From Chryseobacterium formosense (GTDB taxonomy: Bacteria; Bacteroidota; Bacteroidia; Flavobacteriales; Weeksellaceae), in contig NZ_FPAP01000003.1 in NCBI RefSeq assembly GCF_900116415.1, forward strand, positions 434,001-498,000: a DNA stretch of 64,000 nt, in the 5' to 3' direction. A program made the position numbers and the translations under genes. Under the pieces are notes generated by a model. That model saw only the letters and a program-made list of their open reading frames with translations. It did not search any database and was not told the origin of the DNA. Position 1 is the stretch's first letter. Every line of letters starts with the position of its first letter. Below, in pieces: positions 8,709-18,000 of this stretch.

Positions 8709-8774
8709 AACATAGTATTTGAAAATTACTTGGCAAGATTCGCACTTAGATCCTCTCAGGATGACAAAGAGTGT
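8709..8774. repeat. Family A palindromic repeat, right-hand part
   Basis: Carries the element's middle (CATAGTATT...ATTACTTGG) and right arm (AGATCCTCTCAGGATGACAAA then GTGT), but the left arm is lost or decayed. First of a cluster at 8.7-9.6 kb. Confidence 0.6.
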
Positions 8775-8815
8775 ATTTATCTTCTTGCACAAATAATAGA
8801 ATATTCAAAAACTTC

Positions 8816-8880
8816 CACACACAGTTTGTCATCCCGTAGGGATCTCAACGTAGTATTAAAAAAGTAGCATGTAAAGATTC
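8816..8880. repeat. Family A palindromic repeat, left half
   Basis: Contains the left arm (CACACA...TTTGTCATCCCGTAGGGAT) and middle, then breaks off after TAGCATGTAAAGATTC. A near copy of that 16-mer reappears at 9287-9302, beyond the GIY-YIG pseudogene. Confidence 0.6.
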
Positions 8881-8916
8881 ACTCATAAGTACTTTATTTC
8901 ATTCTCGCAATGGCAA

Positions 8917-9237
8917 TTAAAGTTCCAGTTGAAACAAATCATTCAAAAAACCCATATTGGGATTTTGAATTCTTATCAGCTCTAATTTCTTAATCCGAGA
9001 TAAATTTTTTATTTCTTTTTCCCGTTCAATTGCTTGCTGAATCCACCCAAATTTTTCATAGTAAACTAAGAATTCGACATTGTATTTTGCGGTAAATGAA
9101 TTAGGATTTGACTTTGTCTTATGTTAGTGTAACCTTTTATGCAAATTATTTGTAACACCCGTATAGAGAACAGTTTCGTTTTTATTAGTAAGAATATAAA
9201 CGTAAAAAGTATATATTCCTTCTGTAAATTCAATCAT
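8917..9237 (-). pseudogene. GIY-YIG nuclease pseudogene
   Basis: Minus-strand frame of 107 codons from ATG (9235-9237) to TAA (8917-8919), interrupted by one in-frame TAA at 9124-9126. The N-terminus has YTFYVYILTNKNETVLYTGVT, the GIY-YIG core in its small solitary form, and KRL. After the stop comes the usual H.....NSFTAKYN..FLVYYE, then a helix with the conserved glutamate in AIEREKEIK and a NP...LNDLF end. The stop sits where related proteins have Gln/Glu before His, so a point nonsense mutation is likely. It lies inside a split family A repeat. An intact relative is at 48657-48947. Confidence 0.8.
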
Positions 9238-9286
9238 TATGTGTTTATTTAAGTAAAACAAATATATCTAATTTGTAATAAATACT

Positions 9287-9337
9287 TAGCATGAAAAGAT
9301 TCGTGTTCAGATCCTTAAAAGATAACAAACGTTATCC
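9287..9337. repeat. Family A palindromic repeat, right half
   Basis: Starts with TAGCATGAAAAGATTC, 15 of 16 bases identical to the end of the left half at 8865-8880, and continues with the element's right arm (CAGATCC...GATAACAAACG), weakly conserved. Confidence 0.55.
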
Positions 9338-9385
9338 TTTTTTTTGCTAAACTCAAAAGTCAATATTCACAAACATACTTCTGCG

Positions 9386-9479
9386 CACACTTTGTCATCC
9401 CGTAGGGATTTCTATATAGCATTAGAGAATTGCTTGGAAAGATTCGTGCTTAGATTCTTTCAGAATGACAAACAGTGTG
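9386..9479. repeat. Family A palindromic repeat, complete copy
   Basis: Complete element: CACAC, then TTTGTCATCCCGTAGGGAT; a middle with GCATTAGAGAATTGCTTGG; then TTAGATTCTTTCAGAATGAC and AAACAGTGTG. The outer arms are complementary, so single strands can fold into a long imperfect hairpin. Confidence 0.7.
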
Positions 9480-9525
9480 GTTATGTTTTCTCCGAACAAA
9501 GGCAACTTCTACACCCAATTCTGCG

Positions 9526-9608
9526 CACACTGTGTCATCCCGTAGGAATCCCAACATAGTATTAGAGAATTACTTGGAAATATTCTTGCAGGATGACAAA
9601 CTAAGTGC
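9526..9608. repeat. Family A palindromic repeat, shortened copy
   Basis: Same order as the copy at 9386-9479, but the right arm lacks about 12 bases (TATTCTTGCAGGATGACAAA). Confidence 0.65.
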
Positions 9609-9625
9609 CCTATTTTTTCTAAACA

Positions 9626-9652
9626 AAAAACTCAGCTTTCCTCTGAGTTTTT
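9626..9652 (-). terminator. Rho-independent terminator
   Basis: Arms AAACTCAG (9628-9635) and CTGAGTTT (9643-9650). On the minus strand the hairpin is followed by a T-run, so it ends the gene at 9681-10361. Confidence 0.8.
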
Positions 9653-9680
9653 CTACTATTTATTCTGTTTTTTTCTTCTA

Positions 9681-10361
9681 CTACTTTTGAACCTCCGAAT
9701 TTTTCGCTGCTTTTACCAGCTCGTTGGTATCGCTGTAGAGCAGTTCCCAACCCGGAACTTCTTTCATGGCTGTTAACAGATTGAGATAGGCTTTCAGGTT
9801 TTTCTCCAGATCTTTTCGAATGGCAGATGCACTCGTCATTTGTCTGAGGTCTGCATTGGCTTCTGCCTGATCTGCAAACATCACTTCAAAATCTTCATGC
9901 TTTGTTTTTATTTCGTTAAAAGCAGGAGTAATAGAAAGAACGGCTATTTTCTGCAGATTATCCGGGGTTTCCAGTTCTTCGATCAGCTTTTTCATCTGAG
10001 CGGTTTGTGATGAATAACTTAAACGGTCAAGATTCAGTCCGAAGGTTTTGAATACGCCGTACAAATCTTCTGCCGATTGATAATTGGGTGCTGTAGAAAG
10101 CTGTCGGTAACCGTTGAGAAAGGCTTTCAGATTGGTGTAGGCAACATCCCTTTCGTGGTCTGCCGTGGCAACATCTTTTCCTTTTCCGCTGTAGATTTGT
10201 TTGGTATAGACCTGATCGTAATCGGTGTAGGAAGTCTGCATAGTCGCAGCAAGTGGATGATTGGAAATCACAGGATATTTTCCTGACTGAATGTTTGAAA
10301 TAATTCTCTGAGCCAAAGTCGCAAGATCTTTAGTGCTCAACTTAGTGAGTGCAATTTTCAT
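9681..10361 (-). CDS. All-helical protein, DUF6261-like
   Basis: A 226-residue soluble, almost wholly alpha-helical protein without signal peptide or cysteine. The segment ADHERDVAYTNLKAFLNGY (about 66-84) recalls the D..RD..Y..L pattern of the Bacteroidota DUF6261 family; the assignment is tentative. Base composition is visibly richer in GC than its neighbours. It has its own terminator. A second all-helical protein of similar size and composition, with no clear sequence match, occupies the same relative place beside the other GIY-YIG locus (49281-49985). Function unknown. Confidence 0.7.
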   Translation of the reverse strand: MKIALTKLSTKDLATLAQRIISNIQSGKYPVISNHPLAATMQTSYTDYDQVYTKQIYSGKGKDVATADHERDVAYTNLKAFLNGYRQLSTAPNYQSAEDLYGVFKTFGLNLDRLSYSSQTAQMKKLIEELETPDNLQKIAVLSITPAFNEIKTKHEDFEVMFADQAEANADLRQMTSASAIRKDLEKNLKAYLNLLTAMKEVPGWELLYSDTNELVKAAKNSEVQK

Positions 10362-10453
10362 CTGTTTGTATTTTTAATTAATAAATTATGAACCAAATAT
10401 ATAAAAATTTAATTTCTATGTATTATACGTTTTCTATTTAATAGGCAAAACAC

Positions 10454-10465
10454 TCGCTCGAGCGA
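10454..10465. repeat. Perfect 12-bp palindrome
   Basis: TCGCTCGAGCGA, GC-rich in AT-rich surroundings, 33 bases before a -7 box. It could be an operator for the gene at 10570. Confidence 0.35.
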
Positions 10466-10497
10466 AAACAAGCTTCAATAAAGTATCAATTATTTTT

Positions 10498-10505
10498 TAT
10501 ATTTG
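10498..10505 (+). promoter_or_regulatory. Bacteroidota -7 box
   Basis: TATATTTG, upstream of the ATG at 10570 (64 bases). Confidence 0.5.
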
Positions 10506-10569
10506 AATGATATTCAAAATATTGTGTTTGAATTGATTTTAAAATTATTGTTCCAAGAAATCATAGAAA

Positions 10570-11130
10570 ATGAAATTTATAATTAATGATGATAGTGATG
10601 ATCCTAATTTTATACATAATTGCGAAAAAATTATTGGGAATAGGATTAGTTTATGGAAGCCCAGAGAATTGTTTATTATTAAGACTATTGACACGTTTGA
10701 TAGTGGATGGGCAGAAAATCCTCAAGAAAATGTATTTGCTTTTTGGACTCTCAGTGAAGAACTCATAATTTCTTTATTTCATCCTGGATTAATAAGTTCA
10801 ATTTCTATTTATAATAACAGCTATAGAGGTTATTATATACCAAGTACAGTTTCAGATTACATAAAAAAAAGAAAACAGGGAGAATATCTTTTTATTCAAT
10901 CAGATCATTTAAGTTCAAAAAATTATAAATTTCCTCCTGCTGAGTATTGTCTTCTAGTTTGGTATAGTAATAAATCTGCAATCAATGATAAGGGAACAAT
11001 AATGTTTTTTTACACTATTAATCAGCAGATAAAGACCATACATATAACTTTAAGTGAAAATGAAGATTGGAATATCTCTGAAAGTTTTGGTATATCTAAA
11101 TCTGAAATTCAGTCTATACTTAATAAATAA
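10570..11130 (+). CDS. Hypothetical protein
   Basis: Unrecognised 186-residue soluble protein, very AT-rich. It starts with an acidic run (NDDSDDPN) and has many aromatic strands (WTLSEELIISLFHP, YCLLVWYSN, GTIMFFYTINQQ), suggesting a beta-sandwich or mixed fold. No signal peptide and no catalytic motif. Its composition and its place between repeats suggest accessory DNA. Confidence 0.65.
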   Translation: MKFIINDDSDDPNFIHNCEKIIGNRISLWKPRELFIIKTIDTFDSGWAENPQENVFAFWTLSEELIISLFHPGLISSISIYNNSYRGYYIPSTVSDYIKKRKQGEYLFIQSDHLSSKNYKFPPAEYCLLVWYSNKSAINDKGTIMFFYTINQQIKTIHITLSENEDWNISESFGISKSEIQSILNK

Positions 11131-11221
11131 TCAAAAATTTAAATTAACTCTTATGTGCTAAGATTTAAGAGAAGTTATTATCTATACATTATCAGAAAAA
11201 TTCCTGTGATTATAAATAGTA

Positions 11222-11470
11222 TTGCTTTAAACAAACGTAGTACTACGGAGATTACAAACAATCTTATTTTAAATAAACGGAGGGCTCCGAAGGTTTCCTA
11301 CAACTTGCAGGAAACTTACTTAGTCCTCCAGAAGTCTCAAACACTATTGTTTTAAACCAAAGAAGCTCTCCGGAGGTTCCCCGCAACTTGTGGGAGACTT
11401 CTGGAGTTATCGGGAAGTTATAAACAAGCTTGTTTTAAACCAACGGAGGGGTTGGGAGGTTTGTTTTAAG
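11222..11470. repeat. Degenerate, palindrome-rich repeat block
   Basis: About four imperfect units, each opening with a form of TTGTTTTAAACCAACGGAGG. The block also contains a perfect 13-bp inverted repeat, CTCCAGAAGTCTC (11326-11338) with GAGACTTCTGGAG (11394-11406), and smaller hairpins around CAACTTG. The surrounding 11131-11573 has no credible gene. Confidence 0.6.
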
Positions 11471-11573
11471 GGCTCTCTTCTGAGTTAAAAAACATATAAT
11501 GTTTTCTTATATTTGGTTAGAAGATTTATATTTTAGAAGAATTTCAATTTAATAATATTTTTATAAAATAACT

Positions 11574-12686
11574 ATGGAAACAATAACTCTCGAAGATTTA
11601 AAATTTATCAATGAATTGAGTAAAAGAAAATATCCTGGAAAAAAACTCACATCCAACACAAATGAATTGGAGCGAATTAAATTTAATTCGATAAAAGTCA
11701 AATTAAGAAATATTGCATTGTATTTTGCAAATAAATATGAATCTTTTTATGGTCCTTTTAGTACAAACGTTTCTCCAGAAGCTAATCCAATAACACTTGG
11801 AGAGACACTTCACAACGTATGGTCAACTTTATTCAAGGGCTCTTCTAACAAGCAATATGCTGCTCAAATAAGTTTTGTAATTGAAAAAGGATCTCCATAC
11901 TTAAATGTCGGCTTTTATTTTGGAAGATCTTCTACTAGAAGTAAAAAACATAATGAAAAAAAGGTTTTAGAAAATGAACTAAAAAAACTTGGGCTTGAAT
12001 TATCATATACATTACAAAATAATTTAGAATTTAGAAATCAATATAATTCACTTTTTGAAATAGGATTCAATGCATATTCAAACGGTGAAGTATTACCTGA
12101 TAAATGGATAAATTCAATTAAATATAATCCAGACAACTCTCAAATAACCGTTAAAGTTTTTACTAATGAATTTGGAGTCATTGAAAACTCAATTTTGGAT
12201 TTTTATGTTTCTCAAATAATTTTCTTAATGAATGCAATTACTTCAACTAATTCAGAAAAAAAGATAAAGCCATTAACGCCAGAACAAAGCGCAAAAAAAG
12301 CTGAAAGAAATGCCCAAATTGGTCTAAAAGGTGAGTTATTCATATTAAAATATGAAACAGAAAGACTAAATAAATTAGGACTTTTAAAAAAAGGATACCC
12401 AAGACATCTTGCATTAGAATCAGCTCATTATGGATTTGATATTTTATCATTAGATGATAATGGTAATGATCAATTCATAGAGGTTAAAACAACAACAAGA
12501 AAAAAAGAAGACCCACTATCAAAACAATTTTATATAACTAATAATGAGTATAATGTCCTAAGCAATAATAGGGATAAGTACAAAATCAAAAGAGTTTATA
12601 ATATTGAAAATATTGCTGATGTTGATGATTTAAATATTGATTTGATGGAAAGAATTCCTAATGGATATATAGTCTTATATAAGTAA
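11574..12686 (+). CDS. DUF3883-domain protein, PD-(D/E)XK nuclease-like
   Basis: A 370-residue protein. The C-terminal domain (about 245-345) matches DUF3883: GLKGELFILKYE (E254), then HYGFDILSLDDNG (D289) and FIEVKTTTRK (E303, K305), then QFYITNNEYNVL. D289...E303-V-K305 is the catalytic triad pattern of the PD-(D/E)XK superfamily. The N-terminal 220 residues are not recognised with confidence; they may be a DNA- or substrate-sensing part as in McrB-like proteins. DUF3883 occurs often in restriction and antiphage genes. No partner methylase or helicase is next to it, so a role in defence is an inference from domain and context. Confidence 0.78.
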   Translation: METITLEDLKFINELSKRKYPGKKLTSNTNELERIKFNSIKVKLRNIALYFANKYESFYGPFSTNVSPEANPITLGETLHNVWSTLFKGSSNKQYAAQISFVIEKGSPYLNVGFYFGRSSTRSKKHNEKKVLENELKKLGLELSYTLQNNLEFRNQYNSLFEIGFNAYSNGEVLPDKWINSIKYNPDNSQITVKVFTNEFGVIENSILDFYVSQIIFLMNAITSTNSEKKIKPLTPEQSAKKAERNAQIGLKGELFILKYETERLNKLGLLKKGYPRHLALESAHYGFDILSLDDNGNDQFIEVKTTTRKKEDPLSKQFYITNNEYNVLSNNRDKYKIKRVYNIENIADVDDLNIDLMERIPNGYIVLYK

Positions 12687-12694
12687 AAACAAAA

Positions 12695-12716
12695 AAACCT
12701 GCCTCACAGCAGGTTT
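12695..12716 (-). terminator. Rho-independent terminator of hutU
   Basis: Arms AAACCTGC (12695-12702) and GCAGGTTT (12709-12716). On the minus strand it is followed by seven T, 16 bases after the hutU stop; it can also serve the convergent gene. Confidence 0.85.
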
Positions 12717-12732
12717 CCATATCTAAAAAGTT

Positions 12733-14718
12733 TTAAAACAAACTTTCATCTACAAAATTCGGCAACGTCACTTTCAGATTAGGTTCGGCTTCCATTGCTC
12801 TTTTAATGGCGAAAACAGCGCCTTCATTTCTTGCCCAGCTTCGTCTGGAGATTCCGTTGTTCACGTCCCAGAACAGCATAGATTTTAATCTTCTGTCGGC
12901 ATCATCGCTTCCATCGAGCAACATCCCGAAACCTCCGTTGATCACTTCTCCCCAGCCAACGCCGCCTCCATTGTGAATAGAAACCCAAGTCGCCCCACGA
13001 AAACTATCGCCAATCACATTGTGAATCGCCATATCTGCCGTAAATCTCGAACCGTCATAAATATTGGAAGTCTCTCTGTACGGAGAATCCGTCCCCGAAA
13101 CATCATGATGGTCTCTACCTAAAACCACCGCTCCGATTTCTCCGTTTTTGATTGCTTTATTAAAGGCTTCTGCTATTTTCATTCTTCCTTCTGCATCGGC
13201 GTATAAAATTCTTGCCTGTGAACCTACTACCAATTTATTTTCTTGCGCACCTTTGATCCACTGAATATTATCCTTCATCTGCTGTTGGATTTCGCTTGGA
13301 GAATTTTTGATCATTTCCTCTAAAACCTGACAGGCAATTTCGTCTGTTTTCTGTAAATCTTCCGGTTTTCCACTGGTACAAACCCAACGGAACGGCCCGA
13401 AACCATAATCAAAACACATCGGTCCCATAATATCCTGAACGTAGCTTGGGTATTTAAACTCTCTTCCCAACGTAGGGTTTTCTGCCATTACGTCGGCTCC
13501 GGCTCTTGAAGCTTCGAGTAAAAAGGCGTTTCCATAATCGAAGAAATAAGTTCCTTTTGCTGTATGTTTGTTGATTGCCGCTGCGTGTCTTCTCAAGGTT
13601 TCCTGAACTTTTTCTTTGAATAATTCAGGGTTTTCAGCCATCATGGTATTAGATTTCTCAAAGGTTTGTCCGACCGGATAATAACCTCCCGCCCAAGGAT
13701 TGTGAAGCGAAGTCTGGTCTGAACCGATATCGATTCTTAAATTTTCTTTATCAAACTTCTCCCAAACTTCTACGATATTTCCAAGATAAGCCAGAGAAAC
13801 CGTTTCCTGATTTCCCTGAGCTTTTCTGACTCTTGCAACCAATTCATCCAGATTTTCGTGGATTTCATTCACCCATTTCTGGTCGTGACGAATTTTGGTA
13901 ATCTTTGGATTCACTTCTGCAATGACCGTAACACATCCCGCAATATTTCCTGCTTTCGGCTGAGCTCCGGACATTCCTCCCAAACCTGAAGTAACGAATA
14001 ATCCGCCTTTTGGTTCTTTATTTATTTTTCTGAACGCATTTAAAACCGTAATCGTTGTTCCGTGAACAATTCCCTGCGGACCGATGTACATATAACTTCC
14101 CGCCGTCATTTGTCCGTACTGCGTTACTCCAAGTGCATTAAATTTTTCCCAATCATCCTGTTTGGAATAATTCGGAATCATCATTCCGTTCGTCACCACA
14201 ACTCTCGGTGCATCTTTGTGCGAAGGAAACAATCCCATTGGATGACCTGAATACATGGTTAATGTTTGTTCGTCCGTCATTTCAGACAGATATTTCATCG
14301 TTAAAAGATACTGTGCCCAGTTGGAAAAGACAGCACCATTTCCACCATACGTAATCAATTCGTGAGGATGTTGCGCCACCGCATAATCCAGATTGTTTTG
14401 AATCATCAGCATAATCGCTTTTGCCTGCTCAGATTTTCCGGGATATTCTGCAATATCTCTCGCTTTCATCTCATAATCCGGACGAAAACGATACATGTAA
14501 ATTCTTCCGTATTTTTCTAATTCTTCTTTAAATTCCGGTAATAATTCCGCATGGAATTTTGGTTCGAAATAACGTAAAGCGTTTTTCAGAGCGAGTTTTT
14601 TCTCTTCGTCCGTTAAAATTTCTTTACGTTTTGGAGCATGATTGATGTTTTGTTCGTATGGTTTTGGCTGCGGTAATTCGCTTGGAATTCCCTGCTGTAT
14701 CTGTTCTTTAAAAGTCAT
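12733..14718 (-). CDS. hutU: Urocanate hydratase
   Basis: A 661-residue cytoplasmic enzyme that converts urocanate to imidazolonepropionate with tightly bound NAD+, the second step of histidine breakdown (EC 4.2.1.49). Diagnostic stretches are YGGNGAVFSNWAQYLL, YSGHPMGLFPSHKDAPRVVV, TAGSYMYIGPQGIVHGTT and FGPFRWVCTSG, whose cysteine is the conserved active-site residue. Length fits the longer eukaryote-like form (about 660-680) rather than the 555-residue Pseudomonas type. No other hut gene is nearby, so the pathway is scattered. It has its own terminator. Confidence 0.96.
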   Translation of the reverse strand: MTFKEQIQQGIPSELPQPKPYEQNINHAPKRKEILTDEEKKLALKNALRYFEPKFHAELLPEFKEELEKYGRIYMYRFRPDYEMKARDIAEYPGKSEQAKAIMLMIQNNLDYAVAQHPHELITYGGNGAVFSNWAQYLLTMKYLSEMTDEQTLTMYSGHPMGLFPSHKDAPRVVVTNGMMIPNYSKQDDWEKFNALGVTQYGQMTAGSYMYIGPQGIVHGTTITVLNAFRKINKEPKGGLFVTSGLGGMSGAQPKAGNIAGCVTVIAEVNPKITKIRHDQKWVNEIHENLDELVARVRKAQGNQETVSLAYLGNIVEVWEKFDKENLRIDIGSDQTSLHNPWAGGYYPVGQTFEKSNTMMAENPELFKEKVQETLRRHAAAINKHTAKGTYFFDYGNAFLLEASRAGADVMAENPTLGREFKYPSYVQDIMGPMCFDYGFGPFRWVCTSGKPEDLQKTDEIACQVLEEMIKNSPSEIQQQMKDNIQWIKGAQENKLVVGSQARILYADAEGRMKIAEAFNKAIKNGEIGAVVLGRDHHDVSGTDSPYRETSNIYDGSRFTADMAIHNVIGDSFRGATWVSIHNGGGVGWGEVINGGFGMLLDGSDDADRRLKSMLFWDVNNGISRRSWARNEGAVFAIKRAMEAEPNLKVTLPNFVDESLF

Positions 14719-14857
14719 TATCTCGTCGATGGTTTTTTGTTGATGGTTGTTGGATTTTTGTGGTTTTAAAGATATTCAAATTAGAAAATCCCTGCAAATA
14801 AAGAAAGAAAATATACAGAGTAATGGAAATTCGTATTTTTTTTAACTCTACTGAGTG

Positions 14858-14922
14858 TTTGTCATTCCGCAGGAATCTAGACTGCTTTTTAAACTTTGCT
14901 TAGATTCCTGCGAAATGACAAA
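14858..14922. repeat. Family A-type palindrome, isolated copy
   Basis: Inverted arms of 22 bases with one mismatch, starting TTTGTCATTCCGCAGGAATC (14858-14879) and ending TTCCTGCGAAATGACAAA (14901-14922), around a 21-base loop. Lies between hutU and the T9SS protein. Confidence 0.8.
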
Positions 14923-14956
14923 AAGAATGCTGATTTATAAATGTTTTACTAAAAGG

Positions 14957-14987
14957 AAATACCTCACTGAATTTCAATGAGGTATTT
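14957..14987 (-). terminator. Rho-independent terminator
   Basis: Arms AAATACCTCA and TGAGGTATTT just downstream of the stop of the large T9SS protein. Confidence 0.75.
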
Positions 14988-15006
14988 ATTATTATCCAAA
15001 AAAGTC

Positions 15007-18000
15007 TTAATTATTATTTTTCACCAAGATCCATCCTGTAAACGTTCTTCCGTCCGGAAGTGTGATGACGTACCAATAACTTGAGGTTGGAATTGGTCTT
15101 CCGGAAATTGTTCCGTCCCACACAATCTGAGTATTGGTATTCTGTTCGAAAATAAGGTATTGATAACGGTCAAATACTTTTACATTCGTCATTCTGGTTC
15201 CGAAAACGTGAAGGTTTCTGACAATCCATTTATCGTTCTTTCCGTCACCGTTTGGAGTGATTGTATTTTTAATATCTAAAATTACTCCATCCTGTTTTAC
15301 GATACATTCGCCTTCAACATATTTTACATAGAAAGTGATTATTCCTGTTGGTAAATTAAGGAAAACATTAGATTCCTGCCAGTTTACCCCATCGATGGAA
15401 TAAACGATCGGCTGTGAACCTGTCGCAGTTATCGTGTAAGCATTCCCGTTTGCCACCATATTCTGAATAACCGGGACATCATAATGTTTCGCTTCAAACG
15501 TAGTTGTGTAAGAACATCCGTTGCTCGATGTTGCCGTTACGGTGTATGTTCCTACCATTCCGACGCCGCTAATTGTATCTGTATTCGAAACGACCTGTCC
15601 CGCAGGATTTGTCCAAACATAACTTATAATTGTATGGTCTTTTACCACTAAGGTATAGGTAAATGTCGCATCCGGACAAAAATATTGTGTCGGAATCGTA
15701 AAAATTGGCACCTGCTTCAGCGTGATTTTTATGGTGGCTATTTCAGGACAAAATCCGGGAACGCTGACTTTAACATAAACAATATCTGATCCCAAATTCT
15801 GATTAAAAGGATAACTGGAAGCATTTGTAATGGCATTTGTTCCTGCATTCAGGTCAGCTAAAGAAGCATAGTAGGTAAAAGTCGCATTACTTCCTGAGTA
15901 AATCTGTGGTTGGAATTGGGTAAGATTCACATTTTCAATTCCGTCATTTAAAGTATCACAAACATCATTCAACAAAAACGGACCGGAATTTTGAAGCACC
16001 ACTTTGGTTCCGATCACAAAATTAATACTTGCAATATCGTCACAACCAGAAATATTCATCACCTTAACCCAAATCTGCTGTGGAAAAGGATTTGCTGTAA
16101 AAATTTGCGGATTGGTAATGGCATTGGTTCCGTTCTGAGCATCGGTTTGAGTCAAATAAAATGTGAAAGTATTAATTATATTGGGAATATCCACATAAAG
16201 ATTGGTGTAATTCATCAGATTAACCTCATAAATTCCGTCAAGATTATCGTCACAAACCGTAATACTGGAGTTGATCGCTTTCGGTGGGAAATAGGTATTC
16301 AGCTGAATGGGCGCAACTGAAAAACAACCCGTTGTTTGTGATTGAAATCTTGCCCAAACCTGAACGGTTGAAACATTCGTCACAATACTGTTCCCGATCT
16401 GAGTAGAAGGATTGCCGATATTCGCTTCTGCAGCAGTATAATAATATGAGATATTCATATCAGAAAGCGGATAGGTGTTCTGAGAAGCCGAAAACATCTG
16501 CGGAACTGCATCATTCAGCTGGAAAGTTTCGCTCAGATTAAAATCTTCGTCACAGGTATTCAGAACTGCATTGGTTAAAACTACTGTCGGTAAAAAAGTC
16601 ATTTGAATATTCAGTTGAGATGCAGAAAAACATTCATTATTATTAAATTTCACCTTTACATAAACCGTTGCATTTCCTGTAACCGGAAAAGTATCGGGGT
16701 TGGTTATTTCATTCCAGAAAGTGTGATCCGTAGCATTGTAATTTTGATAATAGGTGAAGCTCACGCCTGATGTTCCGGAATAAATCTGCGATTGGGCAGA
16801 AAGAAGATTATAAACCTCTACTCCATCATTATTGTTATCACAAATATTCGTGAGCGAAATATTTACCAATGGATTTACAGATGGTGTTGATACCAGACTG
16901 ATGTTAAACGGATAAATTTGTGTACAGTTGTAAGAAGTAATTTTCACAAAAAGCTGTTTCGTTCCCACAACATCTGTACTGGTTACAGGATTTGTTCCGT
17001 TCTGAGCATCAGACTGAGTAAGATAGAATGTTGTTGCTGCATTCTGGTTTCCGATAATTGCAGATGAAAACTGTGCTAAAGAAACGGTTTCCGTATTGTC
17101 ATTGTTAAAATCGCATACCGTAAAATTTGAAGTGACGATTACAGGATGAACCAGATTTACATTGATGGCTCTAATCGTGTAGCAAGTGGCACTCTGCTCA
17201 AATCTCACATAAAAAGTTTTGGTTACAAGATTTCCGTTTTCAGTAATGGTTTGCGTTGCAGAAATCGTATTTACATCCAAAGTGGCATCATCAAAATTAG
17301 CATAAAACTTTGTAAAAGGAACTGTTGGTGGTGAAATAAGCATATTTGCAGACAACGTATTCAGATTCACCGTTATATCATCAGTTCCGTTGAAGCAGAT
17401 ATACTCATTTTTAACGTTGGCTATAATTTTTGTGAACGTAATATTTAAATTTACCGGAACCACTGTAAAACATCCGCCCGGAATCTCCACTCTTACAAAA
17501 ACAGTATAAATTCCTTCTTTAATTGTTTGAATGGTTGTACCTGAATCATTATAGGCTTCTGCAAAAGTCTCATAAACAGTAAATGTTGCTCCGGATTGTG
17601 TACTAATCAGCGGGCCGATATTTAATGTAAAATCAAATATTTCCTGATTATCCGCATTGATATCACACATTGTGTAGGAAAAATTAACAGGTGAATTGGC
17701 ATTAACACCCATCTGAAAAGTAAAAGTAACAGGTCCTAAAACATACGTACACGTTCCGTCCTGAATTCTAACCCAGAGATTGGTATTGGCCGTAATATCA
17801 GCTGTAGTGACAGCGTTCGTATTGTTTTGTGCATTTGACTGGCTCAAATAATAAGAAGCTGATGTTGTTCCTGAAGGTAAAAGCAGTTCATTGAAAAGAC
17901 TCAGATTATAATTCTGCTCAATTCCGTCATTATTGGTATCGCAAAGTAAAAGAGAATTGGTGAGAAGGTTTTTCGTAAGGAAATTTAAAGTAAGCACCGC

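Noticed and set aside
9344..9690. Plus-strand ORFs of 71 codons in the family A cluster
   Set aside because: They are made of the repeated element itself, and repeat the same peptide pieces in two frames; no support as genes.
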